Positions 22,505-31,969 are shown, counted from the first letter of the stretch. The stretch: 33,305 nucleotides of DNA from Paludibacteraceae bacterium (GCA_024689005.1 JAILDU010000044.1:1-33305); one strand, 5' to 3'. A program made the numbers and translations. Notes: generated from the sequence alone by a model not told the origin.

Positions 22505-25015
22505 ATGCACATAAGACGTTCGTTTATATATCTGATACTATGTTTGTCGGTTGTCTGTGGCCTTCGGGCTGAGACAACCGATAATCAGCCTTATGTGCAA
22601 ATCGGACTGAGAGATATAGTGGTGACGCCAGCTAACGGAAATCTTCCATATAGGCGCAAAGGCAATCCTGCTGTAGAACTGATCAAACAGGTGATAGCGC
22701 ATAAAGACTCATTCCAGGTCAAGTCCGCGGACCGCTACGGTGTGCAGACCTATAGCCGAACATCCTTTGCCGTCGAGAATTTCACTCCTGATTTCAACAA
22801 GTCTCTGTGGCACAATATGCGCTTTCTGGAGAAATACATAGACACAACGACGGTCTATCCGTCGCTGCCGGTCTCTATGCGTGAGCACATTGGGAAAGAG
22901 TATTATCAGCATAGTCCTCATCGCGAGCGCAAGTATATAGAGCACAAGCGAATATTCGGACTTGAGACCACGCTATCTACCGAGACGCTGGAGCAGAACA
23001 TGGATGCCGTATTTACGGATGTTGATATCACTGACAATGATCTGAATCTGCTCTTCAATCGTTTCGTCTCGCCGCTATCCACTACGCTGGCCGTCAGTTA
23101 TTACAAGTACTATCTGGGTGATACCATTTTGCTGGACGGCGATTCGGTTATCGACCTGATGTTTTTGCCGGTGAACGAAGAGAGTTATTCGCTGGCAGGG
23201 CACCTATATGTTGTGAATGACTCAACCTATAAGATCAAGCGTTACGCTATTCGCTTGCCGCAACACAGCAATCTGAATTTTGTCAGCGACTTGGTATGGG
23301 AACAAGATTACAAGCGGTTGGACAATGGTCTCTGGGCTCCGGATAGATCCTCCACGGCCTGCCGACTCTATCTCTATAGTCGCAAGAAAACGATTTTAGC
23401 GCGGCAGACCAAGATATATGCCGACTTTGATTTTGACGTAGAGTTTAACAACCAGCCTGTTCCGGCGGCTACGGCTGCGGATGTCAGTTATTGGGAAGCA
23501 CATCGTCCCGAGCCGTTGTCTCCAAGCGAGGTCTCGGTAGAAGCGTTGGTGGATGAATTCCAGACCAACCCCAATTCGGGTGCGCTCTATAGAGCATTGG
23601 ATGCCTTGTCCACTCAGTATGTGCGAACCGAGTTGTCGGGTCATCTGGATGAGTCGAAATGGGATTTCGGACCTATATATAACACAGTGTCGTGGAATAA
23701 GTTGGAGGGCGTGCGTTTGCGTATAGGCGGGCAGACGACAGCCAAGGCCCATCCACAGTTATTCTTCTCTACGTACGTGGCGTTCGGTACGACAGACTTG
23801 CGGCCCAAATATAACGCTACTCTGATGTATTCGTTCAATCCCAAGCGGTATCATCAGTACGAAGCGTTGCGGCACTATATCTCTATGTCAGCGCAATATG
23901 ATGTGGAAGAACCCGGGTTGCAGACGGGATTTCTCTCGCGTGATAATATACTGATGTCTATCCCGACGAGCAAGCCGACAGACAAGAATGTGGCATATGT
24001 CTTTCGTGCGCAGATGGATTATATGCGGGAGTTCCACAACCACTTGACTCTGCGCGCCGCCTTCTGCTATGAGCATAACGAGTCGGCCGGAGCCATGACT
24101 TATGATCGCTTGCATTGGACGGACTCGACTACTTATACCACGCTTCATCCGTTGGATCGGCACGGCAGCAATGCGTATCATAACTATGAGTTGTCCGCCG
24201 AGTTGCGCTATATGCCGGGAGCGCACATTCCTATTAACCGTTTGGGAGAAGAGACATCGTTGACCCTGGATCACGATGCACCGATTATCTCGTTGCGTCA
24301 CCAGGTCGGTTATCTCGATGACCGCGGATTAATTTCACCGGCGGGCGGCGGGCGAGGATTTGTGTATAATCGCACCGAAATGACGGCGGAGAAACGTTTT
24401 TGGTTCTCTTCGTTCGGTCATTTGGACGCGCGTCTGCAGGCGGGCTATGTGTGGAATCGTGTGCCGTTCACCAAGTTATTCTTTCCTCCCGCCTCTACTT
24501 CTATTCTGCTGGGAAAGAATGCATTCAATCTCATGCAGCCGATGGAGTTTATGTTCGATGCTTATGTCTCGCTCTATGCGACGTATTATTTCAAAGGGTG
24601 GATACTCAACCGCATACCGGGTATCAATCGACTACAATTGCGTGGTGTGGTCAGTTTCTCTGCTATCTATGGCGGTCTGACGCATAAGAATAATCCATAT
24701 CGAAGCGGTAACGAAGGATTATACGCATTGCCTAACAATACGTCTTCGTTTGTCTATGACGAGAAGGATCCGACTCTGGTAACAGCAGGCGCAACGTCTT
24801 CACCCATCGGTCGGTTGCCGTACATGGAGTTGACGGCCGGGTTTGAGAATATCTTTAAGTTTATCCGTATTGATTATGTACGCCGTCTGACGTATAATGA
24901 CTACGAATTGCCGATTATGGTTCAGAATGCGAATGGCGAAATGGTTCATGCGCGTCGTCGCGTAGGCGGGTGGGGTAGAAATGGAGTCAAGGTGACAGTT
25001 CGCCTTGCGTTGTGA
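22505..25015 (+). CDS. DUF5686 family outer-membrane protein
   Basis: 836 residues with a signal peptide to about residue 22 (CGLRA). The mature part begins with the DUF5686 signature region RRKGNPAVELIKQVIAHKD (51-69), then SYYKYYLGDTILLDGDSVIDLMFLPVN, and a long C-terminal half of alternating strands typical of an outer-membrane barrel. It ends with an apolar residue (VRLAL). Many family members carry an N-terminal carboxypeptidase-regulatory-like beta-sandwich; that domain is missing here, since only about 28 residues precede the family core. It starts 9 nt after the LRR gene. Its stop is only 7 nt from the stop of the convergent DAHP synthase gene, leaving no room for a terminator between them. 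Confidence 0.85.
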   Translation: MHIRRSFIYLILCLSVVCGLRAETTDNQPYVQIGLRDIVVTPANGNLPYRRKGNPAVELIKQVIAHKDSFQVKSADRYGVQTYSRTSFAVENFTPDFNKSLWHNMRFLEKYIDTTTVYPSLPVSMREHIGKEYYQHSPHRERKYIEHKRIFGLETTLSTETLEQNMDAVFTDVDITDNDLNLLFNRFVSPLSTTLAVSYYKYYLGDTILLDGDSVIDLMFLPVNEESYSLAGHLYVVNDSTYKIKRYAIRLPQHSNLNFVSDLVWEQDYKRLDNGLWAPDRSSTACRLYLYSRKKTILARQTKIYADFDFDVEFNNQPVPAATAADVSYWEAHRPEPLSPSEVSVEALVDEFQTNPNSGALYRALDALSTQYVRTELSGHLDESKWDFGPIYNTVSWNKLEGVRLRIGGQTTAKAHPQLFFSTYVAFGTTDLRPKYNATLMYSFNPKRYHQYEALRHYISMSAQYDVEEPGLQTGFLSRDNILMSIPTSKPTDKNVAYVFRAQMDYMREFHNHLTLRAAFCYEHNESAGAMTYDRLHWTDSTTYTTLHPLDRHGSNAYHNYELSAELRYMPGAHIPINRLGEETSLTLDHDAPIISLRHQVGYLDDRGLISPAGGGRGFVYNRTEMTAEKRFWFSSFGHLDARLQAGYVWNRVPFTKLFFPPASTSILLGKNAFNLMQPMEFMFDAYVSLYATYYFKGWILNRIPGINRLQLRGVVSFSAIYGGLTHKNNPYRSGNEGLYALPNNTSSFVYDEKDPTLVTAGATSSPIGRLPYMELTAGFENIFKFIRIDYVRRLTYNDYELPIMVQNANGEMVHARRRVGGWGRNGVKVTVRLAL

Positions 25016-25022
25016 TGCTCGG

Positions 25023-26042
25023 CTATTTCTGTTTCTGTATACGCAGGCTCTCCGCATGGATGATTTCGAAGAGTTGCTCTACAAAATCTTTCGGCAGGCC
25101 TTGTTCTTGTGCCCACTGCAGGCGTTTTTCCACTATTTGTTTGTAGCGTTCGGGTTGTAAAGGCGCAACGCCGTGAGCTTGTTTCCAGTCACCTATACGG
25201 CGACTGATATCCATTCGCTCGGCTATCGTTTGCCAAAGCAGATCGTCGGCTTCGTCTATCTCTGCGCGCAGCCAGTTGAGTCCGCTTTCTGTCTCGAAGT
25301 TGTCTCGAGTATAGTCTAGGATTGTCTCGAGAATACCCCGATACGCGTTCGGTGTTATTTGCTGCTTGGCGTCCGAGCGTGCTTCATCGGGACAATGATG
25401 TACCTCTACCATCGTACCGTTGTAGCCCAATTCAGCGGCTTTGTTCAGCAGAGGAAGTATTTGTTCGGCTTTGCCGCCCATGTGACTCGGGTCGATTATC
25501 AGCGGAATATCCGGCCGTGCCTGACGGAGTGCGTGCGCCATCGCCCAGCAAGGTTTGTGGCTGCATCCGCGGTGTACGGCCATCACAGGAATGCCTGTCT
25601 GCTCAAGGCGCTCTATGTTGCCAATCCACAGTTGGGCATCGTTCTGCACGGGATTTTTGATCAGAATAGCTTTCGGGCGGAATGATTGTTGTTTGAACGC
25701 GTCTGCCAGTTCTTGGATTGCGATCGGATTGGCGCTTGTGCGAGCACCTATCCACAGATAATCGATCTGTGCCTGCGATGCTGCATCTATATGTTTGGGG
25801 GTCGCTACTTCTGTTGCCACGGGAATACCCATCTGTTGCACTTCGCGCAACCAATCCAGCGCTTTGTCGCCTGCGCCTTGAAACGAATGGGGACTTGTGC
25901 GCGGTTTCCACACGCCGGCGCGGAAGATAAAAGGCAACTCACCGCAAGCCTCTTTGAGTTGACCTGCGGTGAGTAGAACCTGTTCGCGTGTCTCTGCGCT
26001 ACAGGGACCAGCAATATGAATAGATACGCGTTGGATAGTGAT
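25023..26042 (-). CDS. DAHP synthase fused to chorismate mutase, non-standard start
   Basis: First step of the shikimate pathway plus the chorismate-to-prephenate step. The DAHP synthase part has AGPCSAE, FRAGVWKPRTSPHSF, VATEVATPKH, DYLWIGARTSANP, ILIKNPV, VHRGCS and IIDPSHMGG. The C-terminal 90 or so residues form an AroQ mutase (LRAEIDEADDLLWQTIAER, RRIGDWK). The enzyme frame is open right back to the upstream lipoprotein stop (TAA at 26048-26046) but holds no ATG, GTG or TTG before the essential AGPCSAE. The first standard start, a TTG at 25937, lies after that motif and would delete the metal-binding Cys. I give the earliest ATC; an ATT at 26021 is another candidate. Length from here, 339 residues, fits the family. 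Confidence 0.85.
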   Translation of the reverse strand: MTIQRVSIHIAGPCSAETREQVLLTAGQLKEACGELPFIFRAGVWKPRTSPHSFQGAGDKALDWLREVQQMGIPVATEVATPKHIDAASQAQIDYLWIGARTSANPIAIQELADAFKQQSFRPKAILIKNPVQNDAQLWIGNIERLEQTGIPVMAVHRGCSHKPCWAMAHALRQARPDIPLIIDPSHMGGKAEQILPLLNKAAELGYNGTMVEVHHCPDEARSDAKQQITPNAYRGILETILDYTRDNFETESGLNWLRAEIDEADDLLWQTIAERMDISRRIGDWKQAHGVAPLQPERYKQIVEKRLQWAQEQGLPKDFVEQLFEIIHAESLRIQKQK

Positions 26043-26045
26043 CGA

Positions 26046-26534
26046 TTAGTAAACGATCTGAACGCGGAAATCCATTGATTCCGGATTGATCAATTGACCT
26101 GAATCATTTTGGTCGTAGAAATAATCCGAATTGGTGAGAATAATCTCTATGAATCCCAGACCATATGCATAATCAATATGCTGCGTATAGTAAGCATAAT
26201 TTCCTGCCGAAACCTCTACTGCGTTGCAGATGGTCTGTGGCAGCGCTACCTGATATGCACCGTTTGTCCCCTTGCCGTACTCACGATAAACGGTGAAGAC
26301 ACCATAGTTGTAGATGGTTGATGTCATCTCAGGAACCTCAAAGTGGTAGTAGAACTGTTGGTTCTGATCGTCCCACTGCCAATCTGCCGATGCAAGGCGC
26401 AGGTCACATGTGAATGTATTGAATTTACATGGTTCCGGCTCGTGGTGATCGCATGTGCAGTTAGTGCGTCGGCATGAGTTGAAACCGATAACTGTTGCTA
26501 ATGCCAATAATGCAAATAAAACTTGTTTTTTCAT
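26046..26534 (-). CDS. Hypothetical lipoprotein, probably co-transcribed with the DAHP synthase
   Basis: 162 residues from the ATG at 26534. Signal peptide and lipobox FNSC with Cys21, followed by a Cys/His-rich stretch TNCTCDHHEPEPCK, and then a beta-rich domain (YYHFEVPEMTSTIYNYGVFTVYREYG, where the first ten residues start one strand). An upstream ATG at 26558 would place the start inside the -7 box, so it is rejected. The family is not recognised. Its stop codon is directly followed, in the same frame, by the DAHP synthase coding sequence. Translation of that enzyme may depend on ribosomes finishing here. Confidence 0.75.
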   Translation of the reverse strand: MKKQVLFALLALATVIGFNSCRRTNCTCDHHEPEPCKFNTFTCDLRLASADWQWDDQNQQFYYHFEVPEMTSTIYNYGVFTVYREYGKGTNGAYQVALPQTICNAVEVSAGNYAYYTQHIDYAYGLGFIEIILTNSDYFYDQNDSGQLINPESMDFRVQIVY

Positions 26535-26555
26535 AAAAATAATCATTTTACGGCG

Positions 26556-26586
26556 CAAAAGTACTACTTTTTTTGGATATATGCAA
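26556..26586 (-). promoter_or_regulatory. Minus-strand promoter of the lipoprotein/DAHP synthase unit
   Basis: On the minus strand, TTG at 26586-26584 and TACTTTTG at 26563-26556, spacer 20 nt, with an A-run before GTAG. The lipoprotein ATG lies about 22 nt downstream of the -7 box. Confidence 0.85.
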
Positions 26587-26603
26587 GATTTTTTGTACTT
26601 TTG
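26573..26603 (+). promoter_or_regulatory. Plus-strand promoter of the glucosaminidase gene
   Basis: TTG at 26573-26575 and TACTTTTG at 26596-26603, spacer 20 nt. The ATG at 26635 is 31 nt past it. Its first half overlaps the minus-strand promoter by 14 bp. Confidence 0.82.
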
Positions 26604-26634
26604 CGCGACTTTTTTGAAAAAACACAGTCAAACT

Positions 26635-27729
26635 ATGAAAAAATATCTACTTTTTGCCCTCCTTGCGGGCCTGACAAGCATTACGAATGCGCAGAAACAG
26701 AATACCGCTTATCTGAACTATATAGCCAAATGGAAAAACGTAGCGGTTCAGCAGCAGAAAGAGCACGGCATCCCGGCTTCTATCACTATGGCCCAGGCCT
26801 TGCTGGAGTCAGCTGCCGGACAGAGCGAACTGGCAGTGGATGCGAATAATCATTTTGGTATCAAGTGCACGAGCAGTTGGACCGGAGCGGTCTATCACCA
26901 CGATGATGAAACAGCCGGAGAGTGTTTTCGTAAATATAAAAACGCGTCTGAGTCGTACGAAGATCACTCGTTATTCCTGCTTCGTCCGCGTTATGCGGTG
27001 TGCTTCGAGATAGCCGTTGAGGATTACGAGGGATGGGCCAACCAGTTGCGCGCTTGCGGCTATGCCACCGACAAACTCTATCCGCAGAAACTCATCAAAC
27101 TGATAGAAGACTATCGTCTGGATACCATAGGAGCAGACCAACCCGCCGGAGCTTATAATCCGCAGGCTGCCAATACCAAGTCATCTGCTTCGCAGCAATC
27201 GGCCGGTACCGCTCAGAATACTGCCAATAGCGGTAAACGTCCCCTGAAAGCGACAGTCGTCCATGGCTCGAATCCTATCATGGTTATTCATAATGCTCCG
27301 GCAGAGCAGGAATACGTAGAGCCGATGACTGCACGTCAGGAGCGCGACAGTTTCTTTGCCAGCCATCCAAAGAAACGTTACAACGGAGTGGTCTATGTCA
27401 TGTCGCGCGAGGGCGACACGTACGCAAACGTGGCTTTCCGTCTCAACGTGCGTGAACGTGATCTGCGTGAGGACAATGATGCTTTAGGTCGCAATTTGAC
27501 CGCCGGAGAACGTATATTCTTGTCACCGAAGAAAACCATGGGCGTGCAAGATAAACCATATATCTGGACGCGTCCGGGCGAGTCGTTCTGGAAGATCTGC
27601 CAGGACGAAGCCGTGCAGATGGATGCCATTCGTAAACTGAATGATTTGGATAAGCAGATACGTGTCTTCCGCACGCGTCAAAAACTCTATCTGCGCAAAG
27701 TGAAGGAGGAGGACAATGGCATCAACTAA
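26635..27729 (+). CDS. Secreted N-acetylglucosaminidase (GH73/FlgJ-like) with LysM-like repeats
   Basis: 364 residues. Signal peptide to about residue 19 (SITNA). The glucosaminidase domain covers about 24-165: ITMAQALLESAAGQSELA with probable catalytic Glu58, NNHFGIKC, and FRKYKNASESYEDHS. A Ser/Gln/Ala linker follows, then two LysM-like units, VYVMSREGDTYANVAFRLNV and YIWTRPGESFWKICQDEAV, which would bind peptidoglycan. It cleaves glycan strands in the periplasm during growth or division. I chose the ATG at 26635 because it starts a clean signal peptide after the promoter; the frame extends further upstream only through the promoter. It overlaps the next gene by 14 nt. Confidence 0.92.
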   Translation: MKKYLLFALLAGLTSITNAQKQNTAYLNYIAKWKNVAVQQQKEHGIPASITMAQALLESAAGQSELAVDANNHFGIKCTSSWTGAVYHHDDETAGECFRKYKNASESYEDHSLFLLRPRYAVCFEIAVEDYEGWANQLRACGYATDKLYPQKLIKLIEDYRLDTIGADQPAGAYNPQAANTKSSASQQSAGTAQNTANSGKRPLKATVVHGSNPIMVIHNAPAEQEYVEPMTARQERDSFFASHPKKRYNGVVYVMSREGDTYANVAFRLNVRERDLREDNDALGRNLTAGERIFLSPKKTMGVQDKPYIWTRPGESFWKICQDEAVQMDAIRKLNDLDKQIRVFRTRQKLYLRKVKEEDNGIN

Positions 27730-28009
27730 TTCTTTGTCCATAGGAGACGCCTTAGTGCAATGCCTGCGCGAGAGCGGTCTGGAGAAGACCTTGCTGGAAG
27801 TGCAGGTGGAAGAAGCATGGCCGAAGGTGATGGGTGATGTCGTCACCGGTTTGACGCGCAGCGTCGAAGTGACCAACGGAATGCTTATCGTGCGCGTCAA
27901 TAGTGCTGCTCTGAAGGCTCAGTTATTCGAAAACCGATTTGAATTAGTGCGCAAGCTGAACGAAGCTGTCGGCGCACCTGTTATTAGTGACTGTCGTATT
28001 TTAGGTTGA
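27716..28009 (+). CDS. DUF721/DciA-like protein
   Basis: 97 residues matching the DUF721 pattern: an N-terminal helix IGDALVQCLRESGLEKTLLE, then VEEAWPKVMGDVVTGLTRS, the strand pair GMLIVRVNSAALKAQL, and a helix ENRFELVRKLNEAVG. DUF721 includes DciA, which loads the replicative helicase in bacteria lacking DnaC; Bacteroidota members are short single-domain forms. The start overlaps the glucosaminidase end by 14 nt and the stop overlaps the mutS2 start. Confidence 0.85.
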   Translation: MASTNSLSIGDALVQCLRESGLEKTLLEVQVEEAWPKVMGDVVTGLTRSVEVTNGMLIVRVNSAALKAQLFENRFELVRKLNEAVGAPVISDCRILG

Positions 28010-30357
28010 TTTATCCCGCTAACATAGAACAAAAGATTGACTTCATCGTGCTCCGCGATGAGTTGCGTCGCCGTTGTGCCTCGCCGCTGGGTCGCGAGCG
28101 TGTTGAGGCCATGCAGATGGAGACGGACTACAATGTGGTGAGCCGTCTGCTGGCGTTGACCGACCAGATGCGCATGGCTAAAGCAGATACGTCGCTCACT
28201 TTCCCGCGTGGCGACATCTACGATATGCGTGAGTCGCTGGCACGTATCCGCGTGGAAGGATTGTTCATGGACGAAACCGAGTTGGACGATCTGCGTAAGT
28301 CGCTCGCTTTTGCGGTCGAGTTGGAGTCATTCTTCCTCAATCTGGATGAGACACGCTATCCATTGCTGCGCGAACTGCCTAATAATCAAGACTCACCGGG
28401 CACTCTCAAAGCGATAGTGCAAGCTATAGACCATATACTGGACCGCTACGGACGTCTCTCGGACAATGCTTCGCCCGAACTGGCGCGTATACGTCGCGAG
28501 ATGGCAAATCTGCAGGGCAGTGTCGGCCGCGCTTTGGCCTCTATCTTGCGCCAAGCCAAGGCCGATGGACTGGTGGATGCAGACGCAGCCCCGACCTTAC
28601 GCGAAGGACGTCTGGTGATACCTGTTCCTCCGGCATACAAACGTAAGATAGGAGGTATCGTTCACGACGAGTCTGCCACCGGTAAGACCGTCTTCATCGA
28701 GCCGCAACAGGTGGTGGATGCCAACAATCATATACGCGAACTGGAGGGAGCCGAGCGCCGCGAACGCGTGCGTATCCTGCAGGCTCTGACCGACCAACTG
28801 CGTCCGCAAGTGCCGCAGATGATACTTAGCCAGCAGATGTTGGCTGAGGTGGATTTTCTGAGTGCGAAAGTGTCGCTTGCTGAGGCGCTACATGCTATTC
28901 GGCCGGAGATAGTAAGCGAACCGATGCTCGATTGGGCCGACGCCCGTCACCCTGTCTTGTATCTGCATTATGCGCCGCAAGGGAAAACCGTAGTGCCACT
29001 CTCCATCCGTTTGCGCGCAGAGGGAAACCGCGTGCTCGTCATCAGTGGACCCAATGCCGGCGGTAAGTCGGTGTGTCTCAAGACGGTAGCTTTGCTGCAG
29101 TATATGACGCAATGCGGAATGTTGGTTCCCGTCGGCGAACAGAGTCGGGTGGGACTGTTCGACAATCTAATGATAGATATAGGTGACGAACAATCCATCC
29201 AGGACGATCTGTCCACCTATTCGTCCCACCTGCGCAATATGAAAGCCTTTGTGCGCCAGGCTGACCCGCGCACGCTCTTTCTGGTCGATGAGATGGGTAC
29301 AGGTACAGAGCCGCTCATTGGCGGTGCTCTGGCTGAGGCTGTATTGCGCCAACTGGTACAGCAGGGAGCCTTTGGTATCGTCACTACGCACTATACTAAT
29401 CTCAAGCATTTTGCCGAGCAGACACCTAATGTGGTGAACGGCGCTATGCTCTACGACAGAGGCGCCATGCGTCCGCTCTTTCAATTGTCAATAGGGCAGG
29501 CCGGTAGCAGTTTTGCTATCGAGATAGCACGCCAGACAGGACTGAGCGAAGCCATTATTCAATACGCTACCGACTTGGTGGGCGAGGAGCATATCGACTA
29601 CGACAAGCAACTGCAGGACATAGCACGCGACAAACGCTATTGGGAGAACAAACGTCAGTCTATCCGCCAGAAGGAGAAAGCCCTTGAGGAACGTATCGCC
29701 CACTACGACGAGCAGATGAGCGGTATCAAGGCGAAGAAAAAAGAGATGCTCGATGAAGCACGCCGCCAGGCTGAAGACCTATTGCAGAAGAGCAATGCCA
29801 CTATCGAACGCACTATTCGTGAGATCAAAGAGGCTAAAGCTGACAAAGAGCGTACCAAGGCGGCAAGAAAGAAAGTGGAGGAGCTGAAAGAGAAAGTGGC
29901 TGCGCCTGCTAAGCAGAAGACCCCCAATGCCCCTGCCGCTCCCCATAATACGAAAGCGCCTAAAGTGCTGCGAGACCTGAGCGACTTGCGTGTTCTCAAA
30001 GGCAATATGGCCCCGGACAACAATACGCTTGCTTCGACTGCTCGTGCTAAACAGTCCGGCAGTGTGTCTATGATGCGTCAGCGTACTTTGTCCTTCTCGC
30101 GAACACTCGACCTGCGTGGCTATCGCGCGGATGAGGCGCTTGAGAAACTGATAGCCTATATGGACGATGCACTCATGGTTGGAGCCGGAGAAGTAACTAT
30201 CCTGCATGGTACAGGTACAGGCGCGCTCAAACAGCTCACACGCGATTACCTCAACGATCTCAACCGAATGCGTCGCAAGCGCGGGCAAATAGCACTTGAT
30301 TTTGGTGACGGCGATGTCAATCATGGCGGAGCCGGACTAACTATAGTACAATTATGA
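28006..30357 (+). CDS. mutS2: MutS2 family ATPase with Smr nuclease domain
   Basis: 783 residues. MutS core: Walker A GPNAGGKSV around residue 348, a Q-rich loop and STYSSHLRNM, Walker B LVDEMGTGTEP, then VTTHYTNLKHFA. A long Lys/Glu-rich coiled coil and an Ala/Pro linker follow. The C-terminal Smr domain (about 700-780) has LDLRGYRADEALEKL and LHGTGTGAL. In other bacteria MutS2 suppresses recombination or acts on collided ribosomes. The start is a TTG overlapping the DciA-like stop (TTGA); there is no ATG near the family N-terminus YPANIEQKIDF, so this is the likely start. Confidence 0.95.
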   Translation: MIYPANIEQKIDFIVLRDELRRRCASPLGRERVEAMQMETDYNVVSRLLALTDQMRMAKADTSLTFPRGDIYDMRESLARIRVEGLFMDETELDDLRKSLAFAVELESFFLNLDETRYPLLRELPNNQDSPGTLKAIVQAIDHILDRYGRLSDNASPELARIRREMANLQGSVGRALASILRQAKADGLVDADAAPTLREGRLVIPVPPAYKRKIGGIVHDESATGKTVFIEPQQVVDANNHIRELEGAERRERVRILQALTDQLRPQVPQMILSQQMLAEVDFLSAKVSLAEALHAIRPEIVSEPMLDWADARHPVLYLHYAPQGKTVVPLSIRLRAEGNRVLVISGPNAGGKSVCLKTVALLQYMTQCGMLVPVGEQSRVGLFDNLMIDIGDEQSIQDDLSTYSSHLRNMKAFVRQADPRTLFLVDEMGTGTEPLIGGALAEAVLRQLVQQGAFGIVTTHYTNLKHFAEQTPNVVNGAMLYDRGAMRPLFQLSIGQAGSSFAIEIARQTGLSEAIIQYATDLVGEEHIDYDKQLQDIARDKRYWENKRQSIRQKEKALEERIAHYDEQMSGIKAKKKEMLDEARRQAEDLLQKSNATIERTIREIKEAKADKERTKAARKKVEELKEKVAAPAKQKTPNAPAAPHNTKAPKVLRDLSDLRVLKGNMAPDNNTLASTARAKQSGSVSMMRQRTLSFSRTLDLRGYRADEALEKLIAYMDDALMVGAGEVTILHGTGTGALKQLTRDYLNDLNRMRRKRGQIALDFGDGDVNHGGAGLTIVQL

Positions 30358-31064
30358 GAAAAATCTTAATAGTATTAGCAGTCTTATTGACTTTGCCACT
30401 CTATGCCGGTGAACCCGTGTTTGGCGATAACCGCTTCAGTATCACCCTCTTGGGCGAGTATAGTTACAACACCACGTGGCAACACCATGGCAATCTTGAC
30501 TTACAGGCATATATGCCTCTCAACCCGAATTTTGAGTTGGAGGTCAAGACGCAGTTCTCTACGGCTAATGTCTTTACGGGTGCGTTGCAACTGCGTCCCA
30601 AATTCGCAATGCCGGTGGGCGAGTTGTTTGCCGAGACTGATATCCTATGTCGCGCGGTAGCACGCAACCGCGTCAACGACTTCACGGCTGCTCTCGGCGT
30701 CGGTTATCGCATGGATTACGTGTCCGTTACATTGGGACTCTACTGCCGCGTCCTGGATAATTGGGACCGCAGTTGGTATAACGATGAGACCTATATAACC
30801 GAACCGTTCAATCTGTTGTATCGTATTCAGGTCTTTTGCCGACCGCAGAACAATATCTGGAACCTGTCGTTCATGTTCAGCAACGTGGATGATTATCAGA
30901 TGGAGCGCATGTGGCAGCCCCTGTTCTCTGTCGGTACTTGGTACGATGTGACCGACCGATTCCGTATCAACATGGCGGCGCAATGCAAACCAGCCGGCAT
31001 GTTCCACCTCGATGCCACTTTCTACGGAGCCACACTCCGTGCAGGTCTGACGTATAAATTCTAA
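30354..31064 (+). CDS. Hypothetical exported protein, probable small outer-membrane barrel
   Basis: 236 residues. Signal peptide to about residue 18 (LPLYA). The rest consists of alternating strands with aromatic belts (FSITLLGEYSYNTTW, FELEVKTQFST, YVSVTLGLYCRVL, WNLSFMFSNVDDY) and ends TLRAGLTYKF, with a terminal Phe as in outer-membrane barrels. The length suits 10-12 strands. No family name recognised. It overlaps mutS2 by 4 nt (ATGA). Confidence 0.75.
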   Translation: MRKILIVLAVLLTLPLYAGEPVFGDNRFSITLLGEYSYNTTWQHHGNLDLQAYMPLNPNFELEVKTQFSTANVFTGALQLRPKFAMPVGELFAETDILCRAVARNRVNDFTAALGVGYRMDYVSVTLGLYCRVLDNWDRSWYNDETYITEPFNLLYRIQVFCRPQNNIWNLSFMFSNVDDYQMERMWQPLFSVGTWYDVTDRFRINMAAQCKPAGMFHLDATFYGATLRAGLTYKF

Positions 31065-31072
31065 TCAGGAAA

Positions 31073-31960
31073 ATGAAAAAACTATCTGCTATAACTATTC
31101 TTCTGCTTTGTACACTATCGCTCTGCACATGCACTAACGAGGATTCCACCCTCGATATGAAAGGTATGTTCTCGCCGCAAGGCCCCACTGTCAAGACGCG
31201 CTTCGAACAATCCATTGCATACAATGCTGCGCGCGGTGAAATGCATCTCAATATGGGACAGGACAACTACCGTATCTACGCTTGTGCCGACAGCCATATC
31301 ACACGCCGTACGCACAAGAATCTCGACTATTTCATGGCGCAGTACAAGGCAGCCGCTTCTCCCAAACTGGCCATCCACCTGGGCGATATCATCGATGCTC
31401 AGAAGAATTTCCCTTGTGCCGACAGTATTGTCCATTTCCCCGGCCAAACGATAGCCGACACCCTATTCCTCACCGTCGGCAATCATGATATCTATTTCAA
31501 GCAATGGGATATCTACCGCTCTTATTTCCGGACCTCTACTTATTGGTTTGATACCAATAACGGCTCAAAGAAACTCGACCTCTTCATCTGTGTCGATTCG
31601 GCTGAAGGCCGGTTGGGTAAGGACCAACTCGATTGGCTCAAGAATATCCTTGCGGCTAAGTCGCAAGAGGGATACCGTCACATCATCGTCTTCACGCACA
31701 CGCATATATGGAAACTCGATGCCTCACAAGGACATACCTCCAATTATGCGCTTGAAGAGACTTACGAACTGACAGATATCTTGTCGCGTTACGGAGTGGA
31801 TTTCGTGTGGTGTGGACACCAGCACGCGCGCCAGTCTGTCATCTACAAGGGTGTGCAATATCTGGTCCTCAATGCGATCAAGGATACCGAACGCGGACAA
31901 TCATATATGACTGCTGACATGGCAGATGACATCATCTATCATTACTACGATTTTGAGTAA
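31073..31960 (+). CDS. Calcineurin-like metallophosphoesterase, lipoprotein
   Basis: 295 residues. Lipoprotein signal with lipobox LCTC, Cys20. All the two-metal motifs are present: DSH (Asp73, His75), GDIID (Asp105), GNHD (Asn137, His138), THTH (His209/His211) and GHQH (His249, His251). It should act on a phosphoester in the periplasm or at the outer membrane; the substrate is unknown. It is 8 nt after the barrel gene and 9 nt before the Nudix gene. Confidence 0.92.
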   Translation: MKKLSAITILLLCTLSLCTCTNEDSTLDMKGMFSPQGPTVKTRFEQSIAYNAARGEMHLNMGQDNYRIYACADSHITRRTHKNLDYFMAQYKAAASPKLAIHLGDIIDAQKNFPCADSIVHFPGQTIADTLFLTVGNHDIYFKQWDIYRSYFRTSTYWFDTNNGSKKLDLFICVDSAEGRLGKDQLDWLKNILAAKSQEGYRHIIVFTHTHIWKLDASQGHTSNYALEETYELTDILSRYGVDFVWCGHQHARQSVIYKGVQYLVLNAIKDTERGQSYMTADMADDIIYHYYDFE

Positions 31961-31969
31961 CGTATCCCG

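Noticed and set aside
26535..26558. Eight-residue extension of the minus-strand lipoprotein
   Set aside because: The ATG at 26558 is inside the -7 box, upstream of the likely transcript start.
26455..26634. N-terminal extension of the glucosaminidase
   Set aside because: It would be translated from the promoter region itself and would hide the signal peptide.
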